This document shows positions 1 to 7,177 of a stretch of DNA of 17,473 nucleotides, piece after piece (position 1 is the stretch's first letter; the number at the start of each line of letters is the position of its first letter). The DNA is taken from the NCBI GenBank assembly GCA_022425465.1, contig JAKMFK010000009.1, positions 1 to 17,473 of the forward strand, in the 5' to 3' direction. The stretch is from Bacteroidia bacterium (GTDB taxonomy: Bacteria > Bacteroidota > Bacteroidia > NS11-12g > UBA9320). The notes under the pieces are model-generated. The model saw only the letters and a program-made list of their open reading frames with translations, was not told where the DNA came from and did not search any database. Position numbers and translations under genes: made by a program.

Positions 1-459
1 AGCCACATGGGAATCAACACGCTGAAATGGACGCACCCTGAACGAAATAATTTATTTTCTAGTCGATTACATTTTACCCATCAATTATTATTGGCTCGTA
101 AATTCTCCAAAAACTTCAGTGCTCAAATAACTCCAACGCTTACCCATCTCAATATTGTGAAAAACAGCGATTTGTCTAATGATGTTTTTTCTGTTGGAAT
201 AGGAGCTCGTCAAAAACTATTTACGCGAGTTTCTGTTAATTTAGAGTACTATTATGTTTTCCCTGATCAACTTAAGAGCAATAGCTCTAATGCATTATCT
301 ATGGGTTTTGACATTGAAACTGGAGGCCATGTCTTCCAACTTTTCTTTACTAACGCATACTCCCCTTTTGAAAAAGGATTCATAACAGACACTAAAGGTA
401 AATGGATCGATGGAGACGTTCGATTCGGGTTTAACATTGCTAGAATATTTGATTTTTAA
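1..459 (+). CDS. DUF5777-like beta-barrel protein, 3' end (partial)
   Basis: The reading frame is open from the first base, so the start lies upstream and only the last 152 or so residues are visible. Short alternating hydrophobic/polar strands ending in aromatic residues suggest an outer-membrane-type beta barrel. The C-terminal block, with GGHVFQLFFTN, then EKGFITDT and finally GDVRFGFNIARIFDF, resembles the conserved end of the DUF5777 barrel family of Bacteroidota; that family match is from memory. The function of these barrels is not established. In other genomes they often sit near exported or haem-related proteins, but nothing here shows that. The gene stops 22 bases before the next start, and a promoter box spans its last codons. 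Likely an outer-membrane protein; family call fairly confident, function unknown. Confidence 0.7.
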   Translation, partial: SHMGINTLKWTHPERNNLFSSRLHFTHQLLLARKFSKNFSAQITPTLTHLNIVKNSDLSNDVFSVGIGARQKLFTRVSVNLEYYYVFPDQLKSNSSNALSMGFDIETGGHVFQLFFTNAYSPFEKGFITDTKGKWIDGDVRFGFNIARIFDF

Positions 460-467
460 TATATTTG
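437..467 (+). promoter_or_regulatory. Bacteroidota-type promoter for the 482 gene
   Basis: TTG at 437-439, a 20-base spacer, then TATATTTG at 460-467. This fits the Bacteroidota vegetative consensus TTG-N17-23-TAnnTTTG. The expected transcription start, a few bases downstream, would give a 5' leader of under about 10 bases before the ATG at 482. It overlaps the end of the upstream barrel gene, so the PKD gene may be transcribed on its own. Pattern match only; AT-rich DNA gives chance matches to the -7 box, but the spaced -33 TTG strengthens this one. Confidence 0.5.
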
Positions 468-481
468 AAAGGACTTCATCA

Positions 482-3037
482 ATGAAAACATTTTCATTCA
501 CATATCATATTCTAAAGACTAAAGCAAAAGCCATAGTAGTCTTTTTAATGCTGTTTATGGGTGTTTTCTCAGCCGATGCTTCGCATGTTGTTGGAGGTGA
601 ATTATATTACAATCGTGTTCTAAATCAGTTTGGTAATGTTAGATATGAAATCGTATTTAAAATTTATTTTGATTGTCAGAATGCTAATCCTGGAACAATT
701 GATCGGGATGGTAACCTAGCCTACATTGGTGTTTTTGATGCTGTAACAAATGCAAGAAAACAAACCATTTCGCTAAACAATGGTGTAAGAAAAGTCGTCA
801 ATTCGGTAAACTATGAATGCGTTAAAGAACCTTCTGGTGTTTGTGTAGTACAGTACACCTATAAAAGAACTGTATTTCTTGATCCAGGAACAAATGGGCT
901 CATCCTTTCTCACCAACTTTGTTGCAGAAATGCGATCACAGATAATGTAAACGATGCTGGGAATACAGGTTCAACTTATTGGAGTTATATCCCCCCGTCA
1001 AATACCAATAATTCTAGTCCAAGGTTTAAAAATGTACCCCCAACCTATGTGTGCATCAACGCACCTTTGACATTAGACTATAGTGCTGAAGATCCTGATG
1101 GTGATTCTTTGGTATATGAATTTTATACTCCTTTTTTAGGTGGATCAGCTACAGATCCAAAACCAGAAAATCCGAGCCCTCCACCATATGCTTTATTGAC
1201 ATGGAATCCTTCTTTTTCTTCCAATAATCAAATAACAGGAAATCCATCTAGCTTCATCAATAGGCAAACAGGAGAATACACGCTCACTCCCACGGCAAAA
1301 GGGACTTATGCCGTTGGTGTACGAGTACTTGAATATCGAAATGGGAACCTTCTTGGTTCCACATTGAGCGATTATCAGTTTACAGTTATTGATTGTCAAT
1401 TTGATGTTATTGCTAATTTCAATATTCCAGGAGGAACTGCAGTTGGCGGATCATATGCATTCGAGTGTGGTGATACTGCTCGTTTCAACAATATCAGCAA
1501 CTGGAATAAAATAAAGACACCCAAGGTGAAGTTCTTTTGGGATTTTGGAGATCCAACAACCAATGATGACACGCTCACAACCTTTGACCTTAACGAAAAA
1601 GTAGAATATATTTATCCTGGAAATGGGAATTACACTGTAACCTTAACCATCATCTCCTCAATATGTAACGATACCTACAAGTACGGTGTTAGAATTCGAT
1701 CTACCAGAGATGTTGACCTTGGTCCTGACCGTGTTTTTTGTGAGGACTTTTCAATTCTTCTTGACACAAAAGCATCAGATGCCATAACTGTCGATTGGAA
1801 CACCGGAGCCAAAGGAAGTCGAATAACTGTCAGTGATACTGGAACATATATACCTACGGTATCCTATGGTAAATGCTTATACAAAGACACTATTCAACTG
1901 AAGTATGATAAGGTACCCACATTAAAATTACCAAAAGACACTTTAGAATGTGATACCTTGATTGACATTCTCCTAGATGCTGGTATTCCTGGACTAAATT
2001 ACAGTTGGAATACTAATCCTCCAACATTTAACCGAACACTTAGAGTAAATACATCCGGCAATTATATAATTACAGCAAGTAACCTTAATTGTACCATTAA
2101 AGATACAATACGAGTTTGGCAAGCGACTCATCCCAAAGTGGCAGATGCGTTTTATTGTGATGAATTCAATCATTTAGTTGACCTATCAGGTATAGAAGAA
2201 GCCGAATATTTATGGGATAATGGTAGCTCCACTTCAGTTGTGACTTACATAAGTCCTGGTAAGCGTTGGATTCAATTAACTCAAAGACACTGCATTAACT
2301 CCGACACGTTCATCGTCGACAATTCTGGTGTTGATCTTGAATTGGGTGATGACCAACATTTTTGTGATTTTATAACTGCTACATTAGATGCTGGTTCTGA
2401 TGCAATAAAATATGCTTGGAATAATGGAGATACTACTCAAACCATTAATGTGAACACTCCAGGGAAGTATCGTGTTCTCGTTGAAAATGAAGATGGGTGT
2501 ACCAACTCGGACTCTGTTTTAATAAGTGTTTCCAACTCTCCTACTTTCAACCTAGGTAACGATACAACCATTTGCATCAACTCCCCTACAACTATATCAG
2601 CTCCTTCTGGATTTGATGAATATTTATGGAATGATGAAAGCACAGGGCAAAGTATTACAACCATTTTAGGAGGAGTTTATAAAGTAACTGTTACAGATAA
2701 TTATGGTTGTAAAGGATCGGATAGTCTATTTATAACAGTAGATGAAAATGCCCTTCCTAATGAAATGTATTTCCCTAATGCATTTACTCCAAATGGCGAC
2801 AACTTAAATGAACTATTCCCATATCAAATTGATGTTGCTCAACCGGCTTATTACATCACAATATACTCACGATGGGGAGAAAAAGTGTTCGACTCAAGGA
2901 CCTCATTAACTGATAATTGGGACGGAACTTACCAAGGTAAAAAAGTGCCAAATGAGACCTTCTTTTACTATGTAAACTATAGAGGTTGTGATGGCAATAT
3001 TCGCAATTCTAAGGGTACTGTTAATCCCATTTATTAA
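482..3037 (+). CDS. Secreted PKD/Ig-repeat protein with T9SS type-B (gliding motility) C-terminal sorting domain
   Basis: A predicted surface or secreted protein of 851 residues. The ATG at 482 was chosen because it begins a clear signal peptide (basic start, hydrophobic core at about residues 17-30, likely cleavage after A33) and has AGGA about 9 bases upstream; an in-frame ATG at 410 lies inside the barrel gene. The mature N-terminus SHVVGGELYY matches the HIVGGE-type head of many Bacteroidota CTD proteins. One PKD domain with the WDFGD core lies near residues 345-405. About five Ig-like repeats follow (412-755), each with a DxxxC start and a W-N/D-N/T-G turn, such as LGDDQHFCD and LGNDTTICI. 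Residues 762-851 form the sorting domain (AFTPNGDN, YSRWGEKVF, WDGTY). The family is exported by T9SS, often as adhesins or filament subunits. Ligand unknown. Its stop overlaps the stop of the convergent Nudix gene. Confidence 0.88.
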   Translation: MKTFSFTYHILKTKAKAIVVFLMLFMGVFSADASHVVGGELYYNRVLNQFGNVRYEIVFKIYFDCQNANPGTIDRDGNLAYIGVFDAVTNARKQTISLNNGVRKVVNSVNYECVKEPSGVCVVQYTYKRTVFLDPGTNGLILSHQLCCRNAITDNVNDAGNTGSTYWSYIPPSNTNNSSPRFKNVPPTYVCINAPLTLDYSAEDPDGDSLVYEFYTPFLGGSATDPKPENPSPPPYALLTWNPSFSSNNQITGNPSSFINRQTGEYTLTPTAKGTYAVGVRVLEYRNGNLLGSTLSDYQFTVIDCQFDVIANFNIPGGTAVGGSYAFECGDTARFNNISNWNKIKTPKVKFFWDFGDPTTNDDTLTTFDLNEKVEYIYPGNGNYTVTLTIISSICNDTYKYGVRIRSTRDVDLGPDRVFCEDFSILLDTKASDAITVDWNTGAKGSRITVSDTGTYIPTVSYGKCLYKDTIQLKYDKVPTLKLPKDTLECDTLIDILLDAGIPGLNYSWNTNPPTFNRTLRVNTSGNYIITASNLNCTIKDTIRVWQATHPKVADAFYCDEFNHLVDLSGIEEAEYLWDNGSSTSVVTYISPGKRWIQLTQRHCINSDTFIVDNSGVDLELGDDQHFCDFITATLDAGSDAIKYAWNNGDTTQTINVNTPGKYRVLVENEDGCTNSDSVLISVSNSPTFNLGNDTTICINSPTTISAPSGFDEYLWNDESTGQSITTILGGVYKVTVTDNYGCKGSDSLFITVDENALPNEMYFPNAFTPNGDNLNELFPYQIDVAQPAYYITIYSRWGEKVFDSRTSLTDNWDGTYQGKKVPNETFFYYVNYRGCDGNIRNSKGTVNPIY

Positions 3038-3456
3038 ATTTTACGGAACGCTTCTATATCCATTTCAAAAGTAAAGCTGTTAACTATTACTGGGCTTAAA
3101 TCATACCACTTAAAAAGGTGCTGATTGGATTTCCCAACACCGGTATTTTGAATAATCTCATAATTTTTAATCTCATCCTCTGACTCAATTAGGTAGTGAA
3201 TGGCTATAACCTGTTCATTTTCTTTAAATGCACTTTGAATATATTTTTCTGAGACATGAACTAGCTTTGATTGGCTTATCTCCACACCCAACTCTTCCAT
3301 AAACTCCCGCTTTAAACATTCCAAGGCACCTTCTCCGTACTCTAATCCTCCTCCAGGGAATTTTGTCATCTCATATCCATCAATGTTTTCGTGGCTAAGC
3401 AATATTTTATCACTTTTAATCCAAATACCATAAACGCGTACATTAAATTTGCTCAT
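3034..3456 (-). CDS. Nudix hydrolase
   Basis: A 140-residue single-domain Nudix protein, the usual size for the family. The Nudix box is complete: G36, E42, then R50-E51-F52-x-E54-E55-L-G57, matching GX5EX7REUXEEXGU; the glutamates bind the Mg2+ that drives hydrolysis of a nucleoside-diphosphate-linked substrate. PGGG at 34-37 precedes the box as expected. No secondary motif fixes the substrate; candidates include oxidised nucleotides, sugar nucleotides and similar compounds. There is no signal peptide, so it is cytosolic. The gene converges on the PKD gene with overlapping stop codons (3034-3037) and diverges from the dihydroorotase gene with only 5 bases between starts, so its promoter must lie within the neighbouring coding sequence. 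Family certain, substrate unknown. Confidence 0.93.
   Translation of the reverse strand: MSKFNVRVYGIWIKSDKILLSHENIDGYEMTKFPGGGLEYGEGALECLKREFMEELGVEISQSKLVHVSEKYIQSAFKENEQVIAIHYLIESEDEIKNYEIIQNTGVGKSNQHLFKWYDLSPVIVNSFTFEMDIEAFRKI
3444..3451 (+). promoter_or_regulatory. TAnnTTTG -7 box for pyrC inside the Nudix gene
   Basis: TAAATTTG at 3444-3451 is a full match to the Bacteroidota -7 consensus. It lies within the first codons of the minus-strand Nudix gene, and a start about 5-8 bases downstream would make an almost leaderless pyrC mRNA (ATG at 3462). I see no TTG at the right spacing upstream, so the call rests on the -7 box and the lack of any intergenic space. Confidence 0.35.
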
Positions 3457-3461
3457 ACTTT

Positions 3462-4799
3462 ATGACATCAATTTTAATTAAAAATGGGCTATTAATTAAC
3501 GAAAATGAAAAATTCATAGCAGATATATTTATAGAAGATGATTTTATAACTGAAATTTCAAAAAATGGAATCAACCGGAAAGCTTCTAGAGTAATTGAAG
3601 CAGAAGGTAAATTTGTCATGCCAGGTATTATTGATGATCAAGTTCATTTCAGAGAACCTGGATTAACACATAAGGCTGAAATATATACTGAAGCTAAAGC
3701 TGCTGTAGCTGGAGGAACAACCTCATTTATGGAGATGCCCAATACAAAGCCTCAAGCTACTACACAATTAGAATTAGAAAAAAAATATTCTAGAGCTAAA
3801 CAATGTTCTTTAGCTAATTATTCCTTTTTTATGGGTGGGACCAATGATAATTTGGAAGAAATGTTAAAAACTGATCCAAAAAATATTTGTGGGATAAAGC
3901 TATTCATGGGGAGTAGTACAGGCAATATGCTTGTCGATAATGAACAAACTCTTCGAGGCATATTTTCAAGAACTCCAATGTTAATTGCTACCCATTGTGA
4001 GGACGAAGCTACCATAAGAAAAAATACGGCTAAATTCAAAGAAAAATATGGCACCAAAATCCCATTTGAAGCACACCCAATCATTCGAAATCATAAAGCA
4101 TGCTATCTATCAAGTAAAATGGCCACAGAACTTGCTAAAGAATACAATGCAAGACTTCACATATTACATATCTCTACTGAACAAGAAATTGAACTTTTTA
4201 CGAATACCATTCCACTTCAAGAAAAAAAGATAACTGCTGAAGTATGCGTTCACCATTTGAGTTTCAATGACACCCATTACCCAGAAAAAAAGAGCCTGAT
4301 TAAATGTAATCCAGCAATAAAATCTGAGAGAGATCAAACAGCCCTATGGCATGCTTTAAACAATGACTATTTTGACATTGTAGCTACAGACCATGCACCT
4401 CACACTTGGGACGAAAAAATGAGTGATTATCTAGATGCTCCCAGTGGACTTCCACTTGTTCAACATAGTCTTCAAATAATGCTTGAGCATTCGAAGTCAG
4501 GTAAAATAACGCTTGAAAAATTGGTGCATAAAATGTGTCATGCCCCAGCTCAATTGTTTAATATCAACAAAAGAGGTTATTTGAAAGAAGGCTATTACGC
4601 AGATATAGTCATTGTCGATCCTGAAAAATCAGAAATCGTATCAAAGAAAAACATCCACTACAAATGCGGGTGGAGCCCTTTTGAAGGCAAAGAATTTACA
4701 TCTTCAATAGACCATACAATTGTATCTGGGCACCTTGCTTATTCTGAGGGTAAATTTAATGAATCAAAACTAGGGCATCGAATAACTTTCGACCAATAA
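3462..4799 (+). CDS. pyrC: Dihydroorotase-family amidohydrolase
   Basis: A 445-residue cytosolic amidohydrolase of the dihydroorotase type (class I-like length), expected to cyclise N-carbamoyl-aspartate to dihydroorotate, step three of pyrimidine synthesis. The substrate-binding block VHFREPG lies at 61-67, and MEMPNT at 90-95 is typical. Likely metal ligands are K146 (GIKLFMG, a candidate carboxylated bridging lysine), H178 (THCEDE) and H236 (LHIS); D310 in TDHAPH is the catalytic aspartate. Oddly, the usual metal-binding HxH near the N-terminus is Q60-V-H62, so one ligand is replaced; I recall the same DDQVHF form in other Bacteroidota dihydroorotases, so it may be a lineage trait. No other pyrimidine gene is in the window. 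A hydantoinase or allantoinase role is less likely given the FREPG and MPNT motifs. Confidence 0.88.
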   Translation: MTSILIKNGLLINENEKFIADIFIEDDFITEISKNGINRKASRVIEAEGKFVMPGIIDDQVHFREPGLTHKAEIYTEAKAAVAGGTTSFMEMPNTKPQATTQLELEKKYSRAKQCSLANYSFFMGGTNDNLEEMLKTDPKNICGIKLFMGSSTGNMLVDNEQTLRGIFSRTPMLIATHCEDEATIRKNTAKFKEKYGTKIPFEAHPIIRNHKACYLSSKMATELAKEYNARLHILHISTEQEIELFTNTIPLQEKKITAEVCVHHLSFNDTHYPEKKSLIKCNPAIKSERDQTALWHALNNDYFDIVATDHAPHTWDEKMSDYLDAPSGLPLVQHSLQIMLEHSKSGKITLEKLVHKMCHAPAQLFNINKRGYLKEGYYADIVIVDPEKSEIVSKKNIHYKCGWSPFEGKEFTSSIDHTIVSGHLAYSEGKFNESKLGHRITFDQ

Positions 4800-4813
4800 C
4801 ATTGATATTCCGC

Positions 4814-4821
4814 TATCTTTG
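4814..4821 (+). promoter_or_regulatory. TAnnTTTG -7 box for the YbjN-like gene
   Basis: TATCTTTG at 4814-4821 fully matches the Bacteroidota -7 box and lies in the 32-base gap between pyrC and the next gene, 10 bases before the ATG at 4832. No properly spaced -33 TTG is visible. If used, the leader would be only about 5 bases. Confidence 0.4.
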
Positions 4822-4831
4822 AATTTTAATT

Positions 4832-5296
4832 ATGCAAGTTAATAAAGCAATCCAATTATTTGAAAAATCGATTCAAAAACACCTCGGTGTAAAACCGGAA
4901 GAGATTCGCTGTAAAAATGAGGGAGAATATGTCATTATTCGTGGTGAATCAACTGAGCTCTATGTGGATATTTGGCAACCTGATCAAACTAGCCAATGGC
5001 AATACTTTGATCGAAACGAAATTGCTGGGATTTTTCAAATCGTATCACCTATATGTGAATACCCTCATGATGAACATTTAGGTCAGTTTATGGAGGAATT
5101 AGCTCATCTTAACTTTCATCTTTTTTCTGCAAAATTTGTAGCCAATGCTCAGCAAAAAATTGTAAGCATACAATACAAACGTATTTTAGAAGGTCTTAAT
5201 GAAACTGAGATTATTGAGCCTGTAGAGGCTGTTGGCTATTATGCAGAAAACTTAAAAGAATATCTTGCCGAAAAATACCACGTCAAAAAAATATAG
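4832..5296 (+). CDS. YbjN-like small cytosolic protein
   Basis: A 154-residue soluble protein without signal peptide or membrane segment. A helical start (residues 1-20), alternating strands (EYVIIRG, ELYVDIWQ), a central helix of type FMEELAHLNFHLFSAKFV and a C-terminal helical tail resemble the YbjN / CesT-like alpha-beta fold, which includes type III secretion chaperones and stress-related regulators. I see no catalytic motif, and the fold assignment is by pattern, not by search. It is separated from pyrC by 32 bases containing its own -7 box, and from the sigma factor by 56 bases, so it need not belong to either transcript. The ATG at 4832 is the first in frame and gives a normal N-terminus. 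Function unknown. Confidence 0.6.
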   Translation: MQVNKAIQLFEKSIQKHLGVKPEEIRCKNEGEYVIIRGESTELYVDIWQPDQTSQWQYFDRNEIAGIFQIVSPICEYPHDEHLGQFMEELAHLNFHLFSAKFVANAQQKIVSIQYKRILEGLNETEIIEPVEAVGYYAENLKEYLAEKYHVKKI

Positions 5297-5352
5297 TTAC
5301 CGTGTAGGCAACTATTCCTTTCATTAAAACATCTATCTTAAGAATCCATGCA

Positions 5353-5895
5353 ATGAGCAATGAAAAATATGATGACATATCATTAATTAAGGCTTGTAGC
5401 AACGGAGACCATAACGCATTTAATAAAATATATAATAAATACGCTGGACTAATGTATAGTATCTGTCTTAGATATATGAATTCACACAATGATGCTCAAG
5501 ATGCACTGCAAGAAGGGTTCATCAAAGTGTTTAATAAAATATCCTCGTATTCATTCTCTGGGAGTTTTGAAGGGTGGATGAAAAAAATATTCATTCATAC
5601 CAGCATTGAACTAATTCGTAAAAAAAAATACCACCAAGACATTAATAATATCAATGATTCTGAATTTACTAAAACGGCTAAAATTGATATTGGAGACTTG
5701 GATGCAAAAAAATTGATTGATGTAATTCAAGAACTGCCACAAGGATACCGAACAGTATTTAATATGTATGTAATTGATGGATATTCACATAAAGAAATAA
5801 GTAAAACACTTAACATATCTGAGAGTACCAGTAAAACTCAATTATTTAAGGCAAGGAAGCAACTTCAAATAAGATTAAAAGGATGGTTTGAATAA
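5353..5895 (+). CDS. ECF-type RNA polymerase sigma-70 factor
   Basis: A 180-residue two-domain ECF sigma factor, the normal length. Region 2 spans about residues 20-92 with the -10-binding and core-binding helix DAQDALQEGFIKVF (47-60) and the downstream FEGWMKKIFIHTSIELIRKKK stretch (72-92). Region 4 spans about 121-176 with ELPQGYRTVF and the helix-turn-helix GYSHKEISKTLNISEST (143-159), which reads the -35 element. There is no C-terminal extension, so control should come from a separate partner. The stop overlaps the ATG of the next gene by one base (TAATG at 5893-5897), the usual sigma/anti-sigma arrangement. The A-rich codon use looks lower in GC than pyrC or metH by eye. I could not identify its own promoter in the 56-base gap upstream, nor its target motif. 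No ribosome binding site is evident. Confidence 0.95.
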   Translation: MSNEKYDDISLIKACSNGDHNAFNKIYNKYAGLMYSICLRYMNSHNDAQDALQEGFIKVFNKISSYSFSGSFEGWMKKIFIHTSIELIRKKKYHQDINNINDSEFTKTAKIDIGDLDAKKLIDVIQELPQGYRTVFNMYVIDGYSHKEISKTLNISESTSKTQLFKARKQLQIRLKGWFE

Positions 5896-7112
5896 TGAAA
5901 AGATTCAAAAACATATCTGAATTTGAAAAGCTAGTCAAAGACCAGCTTGAGAATCATAGTAGCCCTCCACCATCATCTATTATAGAAAACTTTGACTTTT
6001 CATCTTTAGAGCAATCAAGTGCCAAGACAGCAAAACTTATTGAGTTAATCAAAAATCCAATTCAAGCAATTAAGATAGCCTCAATTGTTGGAGCGTCTGC
6101 TACTATGCTATTTTTTGCATTAGAAAATAAAAACACCCCAACTAAAGATTTCAAAAGTAGTATGCCTGAAGAGACTTACACATCCGCTGTAGACTCAGCT
6201 GCAAATTTGCAAAACACAGAAAGCATCAAAAAAGAATTAACCGACATACCTAAAGAGTTCAAAATAGTCAAAAATGATACTACAAACTCTTTAATTCAGC
6301 CATTACAAACAGAAATAACCCAAGAAGTTGAGAATCCAATATCTACCAAAGTTATTGAAGATAAATCTTCCAATTCAATCAATTATACACCTGATAACAT
6401 AGTTGTGTCTAATGCTAATCCATGCATCGGTGAAATGATCACCTTAAAAAGTAAAACCAAAGGAGACTGGTACATTAATGATCGAATTTTATCCAGAAAT
6501 ACTGACCAGATCGAATATAAAACTGATTCCGATAAACCTCTTTCAGTAGGTTTTGTAAATGAGTATGGTAAAACTTATGAAGTGATTAAAGGCATTAATA
6601 ATGACTATCAAATAATCACTAAAAAAATTAACTCTACTGAATTCTCCTTTTCAATAAGCAATCAAGAAATTCTTGTTAACTGGTATCTGGATGGTTTATT
6701 AATAGTAGAAAATACAAACAAATGCCAACTTAATGAAAAACAAGTAGGTGAACATGTAATTAAAACTATACCTGTAGATGTTCCTTGTGCAAAAGAAAGT
6801 AAATCTACATTTCAAGTAAAAGGCACAGGGTCTATCAAATTCTTTAATGTATTTACACCTAACGGAGATGGTACTAATGATGAATATCCAGTAGAAATAA
6901 AAAACTATGAAACATATCAAATTCTGATTTATGACCAAATCAAAAATCAGATTGTATTTACATCAAATGACCCTAATAATCGATGGGATGGTAGTATAAA
7001 TAATCAAGGTGAAAATTGCCCTCCTGGAGAATACCTAGCTAAGATTAATTACACCTTAAATGGAGAGAAAGCCCAAACAAAAAATATAAAATTCACGCTA
7101 ATACGCCCCTAA
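5895..7112 (+). CDS. Membrane-anchored putative anti-sigma factor with periplasmic sorting-domain-like C-terminus
   Basis: A 405-residue protein with three parts. Residues 1-55 are charged and should be cytosolic; FEKLVKDQLENHSSPPP (10-26) resembles the short N-terminal helix-plus-proline motif seen in many Bacteroidota proteins encoded directly after ECF sigma factors. One membrane helix lies at about 59-77 (AIKIASIVGASATMLFFAL), with no signal peptide. Residues 78-310 are a polar linker and Ig-like strands (NPCIGEMITLKS, GDWYIND). Residues from about 315 form a type-B sorting-domain-like module: NVFTPNGDGTND, then RWDGSINN, and an end at FTLIRP. The usual RWGE signature is replaced by DQIKNQ, so the module is degenerate. 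The overlap with the sigma gene and the membrane anchor suggest it binds the sigma factor, but no classical anti-sigma zinc-finger (HxxxCxxC) is visible. The role is inference; domain order is clear. Confidence 0.7.
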   Translation: MKRFKNISEFEKLVKDQLENHSSPPPSSIIENFDFSSLEQSSAKTAKLIELIKNPIQAIKIASIVGASATMLFFALENKNTPTKDFKSSMPEETYTSAVDSAANLQNTESIKKELTDIPKEFKIVKNDTTNSLIQPLQTEITQEVENPISTKVIEDKSSNSINYTPDNIVVSNANPCIGEMITLKSKTKGDWYINDRILSRNTDQIEYKTDSDKPLSVGFVNEYGKTYEVIKGINNDYQIITKKINSTEFSFSISNQEILVNWYLDGLLIVENTNKCQLNEKQVGEHVIKTIPVDVPCAKESKSTFQVKGTGSIKFFNVFTPNGDGTNDEYPVEIKNYETYQILIYDQIKNQIVFTSNDPNNRWDGSINNQGENCPPGEYLAKINYTLNGEKAQTKNIKFTLIRP

Positions 7113-7177
7113 ATTTGAATATTATGATGAAGCAAACTAACTTTACAAACTTTTTTATGAATTGCAACAATCAAATT

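Noticed and set aside
410..481. Upstream in-frame ATG for the 482 PKD gene
   Set aside because: It lies inside the barrel gene and would put 24 polar residues before the signal peptide; the ATG at 482 has both a signal peptide and an AGGA.
5297..5352. Possible autoregulated ECF promoter before the sigma gene
   Set aside because: TATCTTAA near 5333 is two mismatches from TAnnTTTG and no recurring motif is found before the other genes of the operon, so no promoter can be supported.
7115..7177. TTG start (7115) or ATGs at 7124/7127 for the giant protein
   Set aside because: They add a long polar leader before a standard signal peptide that begins at 7178. TAAATTTG at 7110-7117 could be a -7 box for a start at 7178, but has no -33 partner. 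The ATG at 7124 is not excluded.
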